In this document: positions 11,681 through 23,192 of the stretch, one piece after another
Layout: every line of letters starts with the position of its first letter
How positions within the stretch are numbered: position 1 is the first letter of the stretch
Assembly: GCA_038501625.1 (NCBI GenBank)
Contig: JAZAYU010000198.1
Span: 868,001-932,000, forward strand
Origin: Corbicula japonica
Lineage: Eukaryota > Mollusca > Bivalvia > Venerida > Cyrenidae
Reading direction: 5' to 3'
DNA length: 64,000 nt
Made by a program: the position numbers and the translations under genes
The notes under the pieces: model-generated
The model's database searches: none
Seen by the model: only the letters and a program-made list of their open reading frames with translations
Told to the model about the DNA's origin: nothing

Positions 11681-12549
11681 TACAATTTTGATCCATCCCA
11701 AACGATGGTATGCAAATGACGGTGAACATGGAACCTTCAATGCGGTATTTTCAGATTGATACCATTCCAAGTTCAGCGGCGTATGGTCCCCAGATAAAAG
11801 AATGGGTTTGCCCTAAATGAGAAAAACAATGGGTGGAACTTAACAAAATAGAATTTTGACAGGGGATCTGAATATATAAATCCTGCATATCACAGACAAC
11901 GCCAAAGGCAAAATTTAAAAAGCAGGAAGTATATCCTTGGGGTGATTGAACAATATCCGAATCTATATAAGCTGGGATATTGAAACCACCCATTTATAGT
12001 ACATAAATATTGTGCTCAACGACCTTCAAAGGACGTAACTGATAACAGCACTGATTGAATATATGGGGAGACTTTTTACAGCCACCACACGGCACAAACA
12101 AAGCTACTGTGATATTGAAATAGATGAAAAGTACAAATTCCGAAATAAAAGAAAAACATGCTTTTTCTCTTCTACCATACATGAAACTGTGCGAAGTTGT
12201 GATGCAATTCGGCAAAGATTTATAATAAGGAGTTAGAAACACAAAACAGAAGAAAAATATAAAAAAAACTAGATAATAACACTATACTACAAAATTTTCA
12301 TCTTTTCTTAAGTAATTTGTTTTGACTTTTACTTTGTAACACAGCATCTATATTTTAATACAGTTAAACCCTCTATCAAGACCATTCCGAATAAAGATCA
12401 CCCCGATTATTAGACCATTTCTCTCCAGTCCCACAGGCGTTTTTAATGTGGGGTTACAAGCTTTCTAAAAAATATATGTGTATTGAAAATGCAATTTAAA
12501 AAAAGAACGTCTGCATGCAGTTTATGTTGTATAATTTAAAGCCTTTATC
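11681..12549. other. Region downstream of gene A, nothing recognised
   Basis: Frames at 11751-11993 and 11994-12242 (minus) are open by chance as far as can be judged. Part may be the 3' UTR of gene A. Confidence 0.35.
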
Positions 12550-12698
12550 TCAGCACCTGATATCGAAGCAGCATAACGGACAACAAAATTTAGGATTACA
12601 AACACATGCGGGGCTTGCAGTGGTTCCGTTGATATACATTCCAGATGCTACGACGTCATTGGGTTTTCCACAGGTTGTGCCCAATGTACTCAAACATC
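12550..12698 (-). CDS. Gene A terminal exon: Cys-rich C-terminus
   Basis: The exon begins after an AATTTTAG acceptor, phase 1, and ends at TGA (12550-12552). About 49 residues, with ten cysteines: a GCLSTLGTTCGKP start and an ACVCNPKFCCPLCCFDIRC end, including two Cys-Cys pairs. Phase matches the 30-nt microexon upstream (12981-13010). No named domain was recognised. Such tails may cross-link secreted proteins, but that is inference. Confidence 0.58.
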
Positions 12699-12980
12699 CT
12701 AAAATTATTAAAATTAAGTTAGTATAAATAAGAATTATCATAAGAACAAAACATTCCGAGCGACAATCTACTTATCTGGAATGATTGCGGGTTCAAACCC
12801 CACCGAGAATGATATTATTGTGTTTTTCACTCATTCAACAAGAGTACTGGTTTCACACATATGCATTTCATATACAAATGCCATGTTTTGTTGTTATGTT
12901 GGATTATAAACTCTCGGCCGACATGAACTGTAAGCCTAACATTATATTTACAGTGCGAGAAAGCTAAACTTAAAATTTAC

Positions 12981-13010
12981 CTTTGGCATTAGCTGGTATG
13001 GCTTGTCCGT
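12981..13010 (-). CDS. Gene A 30-nt microexon
   Basis: Thirty bases between TGTTTACAATTTCAG and G|GTAAAT, phase 1-1, adding only a GQAIPANAK linker. Both splice sites are strong and the phase fits the sushi exon before and the terminal exon after. It is too short for ORF-based finding. It could be skipped without breaking frame. Confidence 0.55.
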
Positions 13011-13189
13011 CTGAAATTGTAAACAAAACATTGAGCCAGCTGTTTTATCACGTGATAACAATTTATCGTGCGTAAGTATCGACATGGAACTCATAGCAGC
13101 GTATGAGTCAGGGGGTGACAGTAACTGAGTTTTATCTAAAGATGTAAGTATTAACAAATTGACGTTGTAAACTATATTTCTGCCGATAA

Positions 13190-13625
13190 CGTAACAAATG
13201 ATGATATGTCAGAATTTCCGGAGTATACTGTAGTACGAGCCTCTGTTATTTTTGAGACGAATACAATTAGTATTGCAACTTTTCCACCAGTAAAATATAA
13301 TTTTAGAACAAAAGAAATTAAAATGAAAAGTGTAAAAATTCTTAAAATTAATGCTCATGTTTTCAAAACAGTTCATACTGCCCAACATTGACTATGATGG
13401 TAAATGTTCTTAAAAACTTCAAAAGGGAAATATCGAACAAATAGTGAATATTTAAAAAATACTGATTACAATAACAGACAATTAGGTTATTTTCGACTGG
13501 CGGCGACGATCGCAGACCTCTAATTTAATAGATTCTGTTATCCATTATGTGATAAAGTCATAGTCCGATCGTTCAGCTTTCACGTATAGCCTCGTTTTCG
13601 GTTGTGAAACTGTTAATTGGAAAGG
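13190..13625. repeat. Segmental duplication of gene B intron (about 150-620)
   Basis: Non-coding homology to the left edge of the window, including TTTCCGGA, CACCAGTAAAATATAATTTT, the GGCGGCGACGATCGCAGACC block and TAGTCCGATCGTTCAGC. It shows that genes A and B arose by duplication that included introns. Confidence 0.75.
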
Positions 13626-14954
13626 CGAAAAGGCAAACACTTTTTTCCAATACACCAATAATTGTTAAATCTAAAGAACGCGTCCACAAATATTGGCGAA
13701 AATTGAGATTAAGATATTGAGCTCCAATACCTATGCACAACACGACAGAATTACATTCTTCTTATATTATCTTTATTTTGTTCTACTGATTATTAACTGA
13801 AATTGAAATAAGCCTAGTATCCAGAAATATGTTTTTAAAAGAAAGAAATCATTAAAAAATTCTAATGACTTACATGACGTAACCGAGATCAGTTGGTGTT
13901 TTTATTGCAATCTGTTGCAAACGTCAATGAACTTAATCTTTACATAACCGACGGGTAAAATGTATAAGGTTTGTGAAAGCATAGATTGACTGCTCTCAAT
14001 ATATATGGAGATATAAACGGCTTCGTCAAAACCAAGATTGCAATCAAACACACAGCTGTTCTTGGCTTCACCATGTAAGTCGTCAGAATGGTTGAGTGAT
14101 AGGTGAATTTCAATTTGAAAAAAAACAGCCAGTGAATACAACAAATAAAAGATAACGTAAAATAATTCGCTTTCTATTGGACATCAAGATGAAATTGTCA
14201 CAACCTTTAACAACACCTCGAGGGTGTCTTAACAATTTGTTAAATAAAGCTTATAGCAATTTGTTTTCCATATATTGATGAACACCAGTTTGTTAAAGCA
14301 AACACCTTAGAAAAGCAAGCAAACTTTATGATCTAAAGCCTCTATTAAAATAGCGTCGCCACTTATAAAATATGTTATTAAAGAGATGGTATTGATTTTA
14401 ATTTTTATATATTTTCTTTCTAGATGGTGAAGTTACACGAGAATTATATTTCGCTCTCCTAGGGTATGAAAAACACTCCTTAAAATGTCAATGAACCTAA
14501 TATTTGCATAACTGACGGGTATCGGCACCAAAGGTTAATTTTTTGGTTGTTTCCACTTTTAAATAAAAAGACAACTGCAATAAATCACTTCTGCATGCAA
14601 ACAAGGTATTTCTTAACCTGAGGGAGGGTGGAGGCTGTATTATCTGAATACGACTGTTCCTGATATGCGTATTTCACTGTTCTATCATCATTTACCAAGG
14701 ATCTATATTCTGAATATGTTATAGTTCCATGACAGACAGATGGATAATCAAACCTACTGACCGATTTAAACTTTCAATTATGACTAGGAACTAAGCCAGC
14801 GATTACATGTCGCAAAGCTTCTGTTACTTTTACTACAACTTGGTTTGAAACAGAGTTATTTAGCGGTTGCTATTAAATTTAGTACAATAGTAGTTTCTTG
14901 TGGCGTAAACTGATTGTTTGGTGTTGTGTTGCACTCGTCCGTCTGTCCGTACGT
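13626..14954. other. Gene A intron, nothing firmly recognised
   Basis: A 30-bp motif (GTCAATGAAC.TAAT.TTT.CATAAC.GACGGGTA) occurs twice, at about 13921-13955 and 14488-14521. The minus frame at 13902-14144 has a hydrophobic start and two cysteines but no convincing splice sites. Confidence 0.35.
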
Positions 14955-15330
14955 ACGTCCCCAAATCTTGTGGCATAAACTCCTACTAAACTATATGGCG
15001 GATTTCTTTCAAACTTGCACAGATGATCAAGCAGGATGTGTAGATGATCTTAAAGAAAGGATTTTTTTCCTGCGACCGTTTTCACCAGATTTATGGCCCT
15101 TTGTTAATTTCACTAATCAAATCTTGTGGCATCAAATCCTCATTTACTTTCTGAGGGATTTTTTTTCAAACTTGCACTAATGATCAAGCAGGATGTGTAC
15201 ATGATCGTTAAGAAAAGATTTTTTCCTACCGCCATTTTTACCAGAACTAGGGCTCTTTGTTTATTTCAGTAATAAAATCTTGTTGCATCAACGGATTTTT
15301 TTCAAGCATTGGGGCGTCAGTGACCTGATG
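14955..15330. repeat. Tandem repeat, about 150 bp x 2.3
   Basis: Units share AAATCTTGTGGCATAAACTC, a TTTCAAACTTGCAC block and GATGATCAAGCAGGATGTGT, followed by GATTTTTTCC. Preceded by GTCCGT repeats (14936-14955). Non-coding. Confidence 0.72.
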
Positions 15331-15729
15331 CTACAGTCTTGTTTTTCATATGGCGTTGTCCTAACAATATCATTATTTTCTATATAACTTCAAAAAGTAG
15401 ACAAGATTTAAATGCAAAACCGTTTTGAAAACAAACAAAATCAGATGGGCTTAAAGTCATTTGCATTACAAAAGTAGCTTATTGTACCTACTTGCAAGAT
15501 ATCCAGTGTCAGGCCCTGCAACATATATTGTTTTTATTAAACCAACACTGAATCATCAAAATGAAAGCAAGATTGAACGAAACATTTTGTTTTTTGTAAA
15601 AACATTATTTATTTCAAACCAAACAAATAAGAGTCAAAATGAATGAAACTGGGTTTTCGATAAAGAAAACATTATTTTTTTAATTTCAATCAAAGAAATA
15701 AAAGTTGGAATGAACGAATTTAGTTTTTT

Positions 15730-16395
15730 CGTTATGGAAGCATATTTGTGCCACAACTTAACCACATAAAATAACGTGAAAATAATGGAGGATTTCGCTA
15801 AAAAAAGTTTTTTTTCGCGAAAACATCCATTTTTCACGACAAAAAGAAGTTATGTTAACACGAATTTATTTCTGTTAGTGCTCTAAACTGCCACAACATA
15901 AAGATAAAGTTTTCATGTAAATGATGGAGGATTTCACGAAAACACATAATTTTTCACGAAACCTTAAAAATTTCACGAAAGATATTTTTGCATGAAAATA
16001 ATGGAAGATTTCACGAAATCAGATTTCGTGAAACGAAAAACAGATAACTTTTCATGACAGCGTAACAATTTCACGAAAGATGCCAGTTATCTAAAAATTA
16101 TGGAAGTATATTTGTGCCACAACTTAACCACATAAAATAACGTTAAAATAATGGATGTTTTCGCGAAAAAAAGGTTATCTGTTTTCGAGAAAAAAATCTG
16201 TTTTCGTAAAATCCTCCATTATTTTCATGTTGAGGCAATTTAGAGCATTATCAGGAATAAATTCGTGTTAATTTATTTCGTGTGTAATTTATCTGTTTTC
16301 GCGAAAAAACTTTTTTGCGAAATCCTCCTTTTTTTTCACGTTATTTTATATGGTTAAGTTGTGGCGCAAATATGCTTCCATATTTCGTAGATAAC
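15730..16395. repeat. Complex inverted repeat rich in TTTCGCGAAA / TTTCACGAAA
   Basis: The left arm (15734-15830) contains TGTGCCACAACTTAACCACA and ATAATGGAGGATTTCGC. The right arm (16290-16390) is its inverse. A second direct copy lies at 16095-16165. Between and within the arms the small palindromes TTTCGCGAAAAC and TTTCACGAAA recur many times. This is a foldback structure of unknown class with no coding potential. Confidence 0.75.
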
Positions 16396-17061
16396 CTGAG
16401 AAGTTTTTTATTTCCAGTCAGGGTACTTGTTGAACCTGTTGATCATATAACTTTCTCAATTTTTTATTGTAAAGGTCTCGATCAAATCCTAATACTCAGC
16501 AAAAATAAAAAGTATCCACTTTCCTATCTTAAATGTTGTAAAATTTAAAAACGAAAACTGATAATTCTGTATGCGAACAACTTTGCATTTCTGTTATCAT
16601 TGCAAAGAGAAAAAGTGTTCTTGAAAATCTGCAGTTACAACTTAGTTATCTTTCCCTTTGTTGTAATGAGGGTTCCAGGAAAAAGTCAGTGATTCTTTAA
16701 AATATTCACTTTGGTTTGAATGAAAATCAATCTTCCCACCTCTTGTGATCAATAAAATCACAAAACATTCATCAATAAAACAAATAGTCCTCGATAAACT
16801 ACGCTCGAAATTCCAACCATTTCCAATTACCTCCCTTTAAATTGAATATGTACTGTTTTGTAATCCATTATTATTTGTTATTCGACTTGCCGTTGCTTAG
16901 GTCTTGGTGAGGAAGATTATGTTTATGAAAAATTGAAATTAAAAACAGCTGAGATTAACCAATTAAACACCATTCAAAGCGTTCCTGATTAAATTAAAAT
17001 ATGTTAATGAGAATATAAGCAAAAAAAGTGGATACTTTTTATTTTTGTTCAGTATATTTAC
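16396..17061. other. Gene A intron, nothing recognised
   Basis: AT-rich with no repeat or exon features. Confidence 0.4.
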
Positions 17062-17241
17062 CATATACACAGTTTGGAGTTGTCCATTGACCGTCGGGTT
17101 GACACGTGATGACAGTGAGCTTGTTGATGTCGTAGTATGAGCAAGGAACGCACTGAAACAACACCTGTGTTCCTTCTAGGGTAGAGATAAGTGCTTCTAG
17201 CAGCACAACATTCGGCATGGAGGGTGGAAGTCCACAATCAA
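17062..17241 (-). CDS. Gene A exon 3: sushi/CCP domain
   Basis: A 180-nt phase 1-1 exon from a GGTTTTAG acceptor to a G|GTAAAT donor. It starts DCGLPPSMPNVVL and ends ITCQPDGQWTTPNC, one full sushi domain. It shares with gene B the extra Cys in F-Q-C-V-P-C, giving five cysteines. Donor context and phase match gene B exon 3 exactly. Confidence 0.83.
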
Positions 17242-17543
17242 CTAAAACCTTGACTGAGAGAAATAGAAAATCTTAATATTTCTGTTAACTCATCTAAGGA
17301 TTGACAACTGTTTACAATTTTCAATACGTTTATACATTTACAGCCTTCTAGATCGCATCGTGAGTCCTTTTCATAAACGAGACAACAACTAACTTGCGTT
17401 TTATTCGATTGTCGCTATGTCACTAGTGGACCGCAAACTCTTATAGTACGAGGGAACTTTAAGTTTTAATCTGAGTTATACATGTTGCTAGCATCCCAGT
17501 ATGACATGCTTAATGCTGAAACAGGTCTCTGTCAAGACCTTAC

Positions 17544-17669
17544 CTTGTTCGCAGTTGTTTCCTGTCCACCCTGTGGTACATGTACACGTATACAGTCGTA
17601 GCTCGGCAACGCACGTGCCTCCATTCAGACATGGGTTAATGGAACACGCGCCGGGAAATGAACCTGATA
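17544..17669 (-). CDS. Gene A exon 2: EGF-like domain
   Basis: A 126-nt phase 1-1 exon from a TTCTTTAAG acceptor to a G|GTAAGG donor. It has six cysteines in EGF order (C-x4-C-x5-C-x8-C-x-C-x8-C) with NPCLNGGTC and [12 protein letters not shown]. It sits between the PAN-like and sushi exons, the same order as gene B. Confidence 0.86.
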
Positions 17670-18078
17670 CTTAAAGAAAAAACAAACAAACGAGTTAGTA
17701 TGGGATTTGAGAACTCTCTTCAAATTCGAAATACAATAATATTCATCATTTTTATTTTCTATTTTTTTTAATGAAATTACCATTTATAACCCATCGTGCC
17801 TTTGTAAAACAGTGACATTCAATCGAAGTAGGAGAAAAACCAAGTGTCAAAAAATCGACCGTGGGTAAACGGGCTAAAACATCTGTCTAACAGCTTAAAT
17901 ATCGCATTATTGCAGAGTCTCATAGAATTTATCTTTTTTAATCCATTATTAAATAAGGAGACTTGAATCTTCGTTGGCGGAGAATATACCTGCTACTGAA
18001 GAGTTTGTGACTTGTTTTCCGCTACCTTAATAAAATGTCAGCGGTTTCCAAAGGCATGCAGGGATTTTAAATATTTGA
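17670..18078. other. Gene A first intron, nothing recognised
   Basis: AT-rich intron sequence leading up to a hairpin MITE. Confidence 0.4.
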
Positions 18079-18242
18079 CCAAGGTTATAAAACTGAGCAT
18101 GGAAACCAGTCTCAAATCTCAAGCATCTGATTGGCTGAAATGGCGACTGGTCGCCATTTCAGCCAATCAGAACCAGTCGCCATTTCAGCCAATCAGAAGC
18201 TTGAGATTTGAGACTGGTTTCCAAACTCAGTTTTATAACCTT
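18079..18242. mobile_element. CCCAAG hairpin MITE, copy with duplicated centre
   Basis: A near-perfect palindrome. Arms run CCAAGGTTATAAAACTGAG through GTCTCAAATCTCAAGCATCT and GATTGGCTGAAATGGCGACT to the centre and back. The central arm segment is present twice on the right. It lies in the first intron of gene A. Confidence 0.82.
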
Positions 18243-18442
18243 CAGGCATTTTTTCATAAAAAGAAGTGAAAATTATGTCTTTTACTATGTGTCAAGTTTG
18301 AAGATTGTACTCCAAAACAACGCTGAGAAATTTGAATAATAATATGATCTGTAATGAGAACATTGGTTTAGTGTACTTTATCGCAAAATAATTTACCAAA
18401 ACAACAAATAAAAAGTAACACATATTAAAGAAGATATTTTAC

Positions 18443-18758
18443 CTGAATAAAATGCGGCCCCTGGTTTATCAACAAGGCTGATGTAGGTATCCAGAGGTTT
18501 GGTACAGCCTGTACAGGAACCTTCCGTCGATATGTAAGCAACTCCGTAACAACTGAGTATAGAGGCACAGCGCTCCGTGCACGATATCTTATCTAAACCT
18601 ATCAAATCAAAAGTAACATCCTCGGGTGGGCAGACTTTGCCATCATATTCACTTTGGAGTGAAAAACTGACATTTATCTTCAAACATACTACCCCCTGGT
18701 AAACCAAAAATAAAACAATGGTAGACGAAACAATTTTCATCCTACAAAACCACTGCAT
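18443..18758 (-). CDS. Gene A exon 1: signal peptide + PAN/apple-like domain
   Basis: Start at 18758 (MQWFCRMKIVSS), taken because the MxFxRMKI segment is shared with gene B; the inner Met at 18740 is possible. A hydrophobic stretch (STIVLFLVYQGVV) is the signal peptide. The mature part carries VCPPEDV, KISCTERCASILSCYGVAY and SCTGCT, a PAN-like cysteine pattern. It ends FYSG at a TTCAG|GTAAAA donor, phase 1, joining the EGF exon at 17669. Domain order PAN-EGF-sushi suggests a secreted recognition or matrix protein. Confidence 0.72.
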
Positions 18759-19340
18759 TATTTCTTCTCAACAAAGCAATAGCATCTTAAGAAGATACAT
18801 TTAACCAAACAAGTTGAATTTCTTTTTCAACACATGCATAAGATATGAGATAAAAGGCCGGAAAGCCAATCATCATTTATTGCTTTCTGTAAATTATTCG
18901 ATGAAAATTTAATGTGTCCCTGGAAATATATCACCAAGAATTACGATATTTATTTAAAACTCGTAGAGCAGTTAGAAAAGTTTCTTGAAGCATATGATAT
19001 TTGGTTGGATAACCTTTAATTGCGTTTATTGGTAAAATATTACGAGGTTAACTTAATCATCTGTAACTTTTCATCATAAATAATAACTCATCCGGATCAT
19101 GATTAAACTCTGATTAATGTTATGAAGAACCGCGGTCTACTGAGAACCTACTGCGGAACTGAGTTTAAAAAGTCTATGAGTCTCTTGGTAGCAAAAACAT
19201 TGCTTGCATTTCGAACTTGTTATAGTTTATTTTAAGGTCACGATACATGTTAGCCCTATTTATTTATTTTTTCAAAATCAGAGTAAATATTCACAAAAAT
19301 ATATTGCATACAATAAATAATAAACATTTAAATAAGAAAC
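18759..19340. other. Upstream of gene A, nothing recognised
   Basis: AT-rich; the promoter of gene A should lie near the right side of the start codon, but no element was identified. Confidence 0.35.
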
Positions 19341-19570
19341 GTTGAAAGCCACCGAACACGAAAGATATCAAAACATTGCAGTTACATGTTAGCCCTATTT
19401 ATTGATTTATTTCAAAATGAGAGTAAATATTCACAAAAACTATATTTCATACAATAAATTACTAAACATATAAAACATTGCAGGCCCAGCTGACTGAGCC
19501 TGTTCATGAGCATTAAAGAAAATGCTGTCCACACCGCCTAGCCCCGGGTTGAGCCCAACTCATTTGTTTA
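19341..19570 (+). repeat. Dispersed repeat R2, interrupted
   Basis: Begins GAAAGCCACCGAACACGAAAG and ends with the CCTAGCCCCGGGTTGAGCCC block. A local duplication of GTTAGCCCTATTTATT (19249 and 19388) splits it. Confidence 0.55.
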
Positions 19571-20213
19571 CAAATATAGATCTCTTGCTGAATGGCCTTT
19601 TTATGGCTCTTAGAGAAAAAGTTAAAAACAGGATATGGGATTTGAAAGTTGCCAAAAGGCACAATGTTGCTCAACGAACACTGAAGGCAACCAAGCAAAA
19701 AATTGTATTTATTAAAGCTAGGATGTGTATGAAAGCTTCTTTAATAATGTAGTTCTGAGAAAATTGCAAACAGAACTCAAGCATGTTGATTTGTAACATG
19801 GCAAAGCTCCAGCACACAAATCATCAACCGTTTTCCAGTGTTTAAAGTTGGAAAAGGTCAATGTCAATACCGAACACCATACAGGCAAGACCGGGCCCTC
19901 TTTCCGATATTGAAAAAGCGTCTACCTGGTACGAGATAGAGGTCCTGATGTGCTGCTCTGGGATAAGTTTGGATGCACTGTATAGTGAACCAGAAGAGAA
20001 GTATGACATTGTTTCAAAACGTGGATTCTAGTATTGAAAAGATGTGTTCTAATTCAAATATTTTTCAGATATAAACTAGAAATAAAAAATATCAAATTTT
20101 GATTCGCATTTCTGAAAAAACTTGTTGGTAAAAAAGTTTTGGAATACCGCTCGTAATCGGGCTCAACCGACAGAATGAATGTGTATTGATGGATCTTTTG
20201 TTAGTCGCCATGT

Positions 20214-20354
20214 CCCAAGGTTATAAAACTGAGAATAGAAACCAGTCTAAAATCTCAAGCATCTGATTGGCTGAAATGGCGACTGGTCGCCATTTCAGCC
20301 AATCAGATGCTTGAGATTTGAGACTGGTTTCCAAGCTCGATTTTATAACATTGG
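20214..20354. mobile_element. CCCAAG hairpin MITE, compact copy
   Basis: A 141-bp palindrome starting CCCAAGGTTATAAAACTGAG. The centre is GCGACTGGTCGC, flanked by inverted AATGGC and CAGATGCTTGAG arms. It has the simplest centre of the family copies here. Confidence 0.85.
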
Positions 20355-20979
20355 AGCCATGTCTGTTTAACTGTTAACTGCAGTTTTCAAACTGCAATAT
20401 TAATCCATCGTATGATAATAGCTCACTGGGAGAACTAGCGGAAACTTTTATTTTAACTTCAAAGTAAAAGCGTAAAATTGATATTCCATGAACTAAATAT
20501 GTATAATATGCACTCACTCAAACTTCAAATTGGTTAACATTTTGCTTGTAATATATTAATAGAAAGTAATTTACTCAGTATGTTCATTATTTCGTATCGG
20601 TTGTCAACAACAGTCATCGATTTAAGTTTTTAAAAATTAAATAAAGACATGGGAACAGTTTGGCGTTAGACATCCTTAGTTTTGCTAAAATGCATTTCAA
20701 ATTGCTTGTTCTGTTTTTATACGAAGTCTCGTAAATAAGAAAAACATAAAACCATGTTAATCTGTAGCATGTATGTTTGCATTAATGGGTTTTTAAGTAT
20801 CCAATTTAACGATTACCTCCCTTTCAGTTAGAGAGTATTCTAATTTTTAGCTTGCGGGTTAAATGGTACAGAATTGATTTTAAGAAAAAATCAGTTAAGA
20901 TAAAAAATCATTGACTGGTTGATTTCAAGACCAAACTGTACTTTTTAAGCTCTCTCTATATATCTCTCTCTGTCTCTCT

Positions 20980-21038
<59 letters not shown>

Positions 21039-21681
21039 TCTCCTGATAAAGGGAAGAAACGAAACTCAGTCTAGCTACTTTATTAACATAAGCAATTGAC
21101 CACCAAGTAGCACTTTAGATTATTGCAGCAAATTTGCTTGACCTTCTAAAGCGTTATGTAATAAACTATACATTGTGTATAACAGTTTTCATGAAAAGTA
21201 CATAAAAGTCCAGTTTTTATCATCAGATGCCCATATTTGTATAACCAAGTTTATTTTTAATTCTAATATGTATGATCCCATACGCGTTTTTCGGCTATGC
21301 AGCCTTCATCTCATATAAAAACGAATAAGATTAATAAAGGGATGATTGTCATAGCTATGTAAGAAAAAAAAACTCGACAAGCACTAGCCGGCAAAGTAAC
21401 AGAAGCTGAAAAACTTTAAAGCATCTTGACCGTTTTAAGCATGATTCTTGGTTCTCGAGCAAAAAACAACATTTGTCTGGCCAGACCCTCCTGTATTAGG
21501 GAAAAGCGTTACGATCGATGTATAAAATGGTTATAAAACAATTTAATGTTTATGTATCTCGTATCTGTATTCTTATGTATCCGGAAACGATTATCAACTT
21601 GCAAACCACTTTAAAGTAAACACTTAAGCATCTTTCATTTATTATTAGTAATGAATTAGTGAAACAAAAAAGTGACACAAA
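20355..21681. other. Spacer upstream of gene C
   Basis: AT-rich, with a pyrimidine tract at 20945-21042. No gene seen. The gene C promoter probably lies just left of 21682 but no core element was recognised. Confidence 0.4.
20945..21042. repeat. (CT)n microsatellite
   Basis: Nearly pure CT tract with a few TA, TG and CCC interruptions. Confidence 0.95.
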
Positions 21682-22156
21682 ATGACACAGATGAATATTC
21701 AACATTATGCGCAGATAAATCAGGAAAGTTCTGAAAATAATGTGGAGTATTTGCACCCAGTATATTCTATTCCGAACGTGTATTTATCGATCAATCCTGG
21801 CAATGATCGTGATCAGAGTTACACACCATTACAACTGGACAACTGCAATAACAATGGGATTATCACAGATTTAACAGAAACAACACATTAGTTACAAAGC
21901 CGAACATGCTTTCAGTGTTTCCAGAGAAAGCATGTTAAAGTGATTCTATTCTGGACTTTATTATTTACTTTGATAGGATCGGTGTGTACTGGTTTGACAG
22001 TGTTCCAGTTGACCAAGGCGGCATGTTCTAATAATGAAGCCAGTCATCCACGAGAAGAGCAATCCGTAGTCACAGCGCCTACAATATCAACAACAGGTAC
22101 ATCTGATACAAGTTTTAAAACAAATACAACACTAGCAATACCTACTTTTTACTCAG
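21682..22156 (+). CDS. Gene C exon 1: cytoplasmic tail, TM segment and stalk of a type II membrane protein; in-frame TAG
   Basis: One reading frame from the ATG at 21682 to the TACTCAG|GTAAGA donor (phase 1). The first 69 codons are polar with no signal peptide. Then comes TAG at 21889-21891. The same frame continues open through CFQCFQRKH and a 20-residue hydrophobic segment (about codons 87-106, ILFWTLLFTLIGSVCTGLTV), followed by a Thr/Ser-rich stalk. With no N-terminal signal and one membrane span, it looks type II with the C-terminus outside. The downstream TM frame has no ATG of its own. The TAG may be a nonsense allele, an assembly error, or evidence of a missed splice. Confidence 0.55.
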
Positions 22157-22185
22157 GTAAGATTTATTTCAAAAGTAGCTTTTGA

Positions 22186-22275
22186 AATATGCATTTCCAT
22201 TACTGTCCATGAACAAGCTCAGTCAAACCGAGCCTGCAATATTTTCATATTTGTCGTGTTCGATGGCTTTCAAAA
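22186..22275 (-). repeat. Dispersed repeat R2, inverted fragment
   Basis: Inverse match to 11533-11620 (CGAACACGACAAATATGAAA, TATTGCAGGCTCGG). It abuts the end of the Penelope-like tail. Confidence 0.6.
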
Positions 22276-22963
22276 AAGGTGAAATATGAGCATCATGAAT
22301 TGCCACATTCAGAAAAAAAAACAGCCTACCAACACAGTTGAGAAGAGAGAAGAAGAAGAAGAAGAAAAAAAGAGAGCATGGTTAATCAAATTAAGAGTTT
22401 CACAAAAGACACTGCAATTAACAAATATGAGAACCCAAGGGGTTATCGCCTTGGAACAGTCAGTTGCAAATCATATTGCCATTTGGGGTTTAAACCAGGT
22501 TCTAGGGTGCACCAATCTCACACTTGTCCCAACAGGTTTTCATATCAACACACAAGTGCAAGTTGTCTTGGTGAAATAACTCCAGCCCACCCATCAGCTC
22601 AATAATGGTGCATGCAACAGTACACAAACATATAAAACATTAGAAGCTCATAGCATTGCAAAGCAAACGGGGCGGGTACTCAATGATCTTACCGAGACCA
22701 GAGCTCCTGGGGTAAAAACAGCAAGAACACGATGACAGGGAAAAAGAAACAAATCAAGCTTCTAGTTTCTTACAGAAAAAGATTTCCCCATAAACCTTCA
22801 TAAACTCTTAAACCCCTGCCGCCGTCTGGGGCAAAGAGGTAAGCATAATGATCAACTGTAGATGGGTTAATCACCAGGCCTGCAGAGCTATGTAAAATAA
22901 CATGTTAGTAACATTTCTTTTAAACAATTGGTTTCTACGAATAACTGGGAGGAGTTAACATTG
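22276..22963 (-). mobile_element. Penelope-like element 3' tail (end of the nested PLE)
   Basis: The same sequence as the dispersed tail copies, here joined across LTR element 1 to the RT C-terminus at 27466-27755. It ends (minus sense) at a decayed form of the TATGCATATTTCACC terminus. Plus-strand translation gives YRLGTV..K-type peptides seen in all copies; these read antisense to the element and are not thought to be a gene. Confidence 0.75.
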
Positions 22964-22968
22964 CCTTT

Positions 22969-23192
22969 AAAGCAGCTATGGCTGCCTAATCCAGAGACTA
23001 AATAAAGTGACTCAAACAACTCACCGAAATCAGATGTAGCTCAAAGTCCTGTAAGGCTCAAGCGATGATTCTGGTTATACGGTAAGCAGCAGTAAGAGTG
23101 ACGTCAGGCGTGCCCCACGTGACTGTCTTCTACCAGGCTAGGAACCAGACAGTCCGGTCCAGTCCGGACTGTCAGAATCGGTCGCTCCCACA
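22969..23192 (-). repeat. LTR element 1, 3' LTR
   Basis: Near-identical to 27231-27460. In element sense it runs from TGTGGGAGCGACC to GCTGCTTT. The polypurine tract lies on its 5' side. Confidence 0.83.

Noticed and set aside
12740..12815. tRNA-like B box (GGGTTCAAACCCC)
   Set aside because: No matching A box, anticodon arm or acceptor stem could be folded around it.
13902..14144. Minus frame with hydrophobic start and two Cys as an extra gene A exon
   Set aside because: No acceptor/donor pair in phase 1 bounds it, and part of it (30 bp) is repeated at 14488-14521 without a frame.
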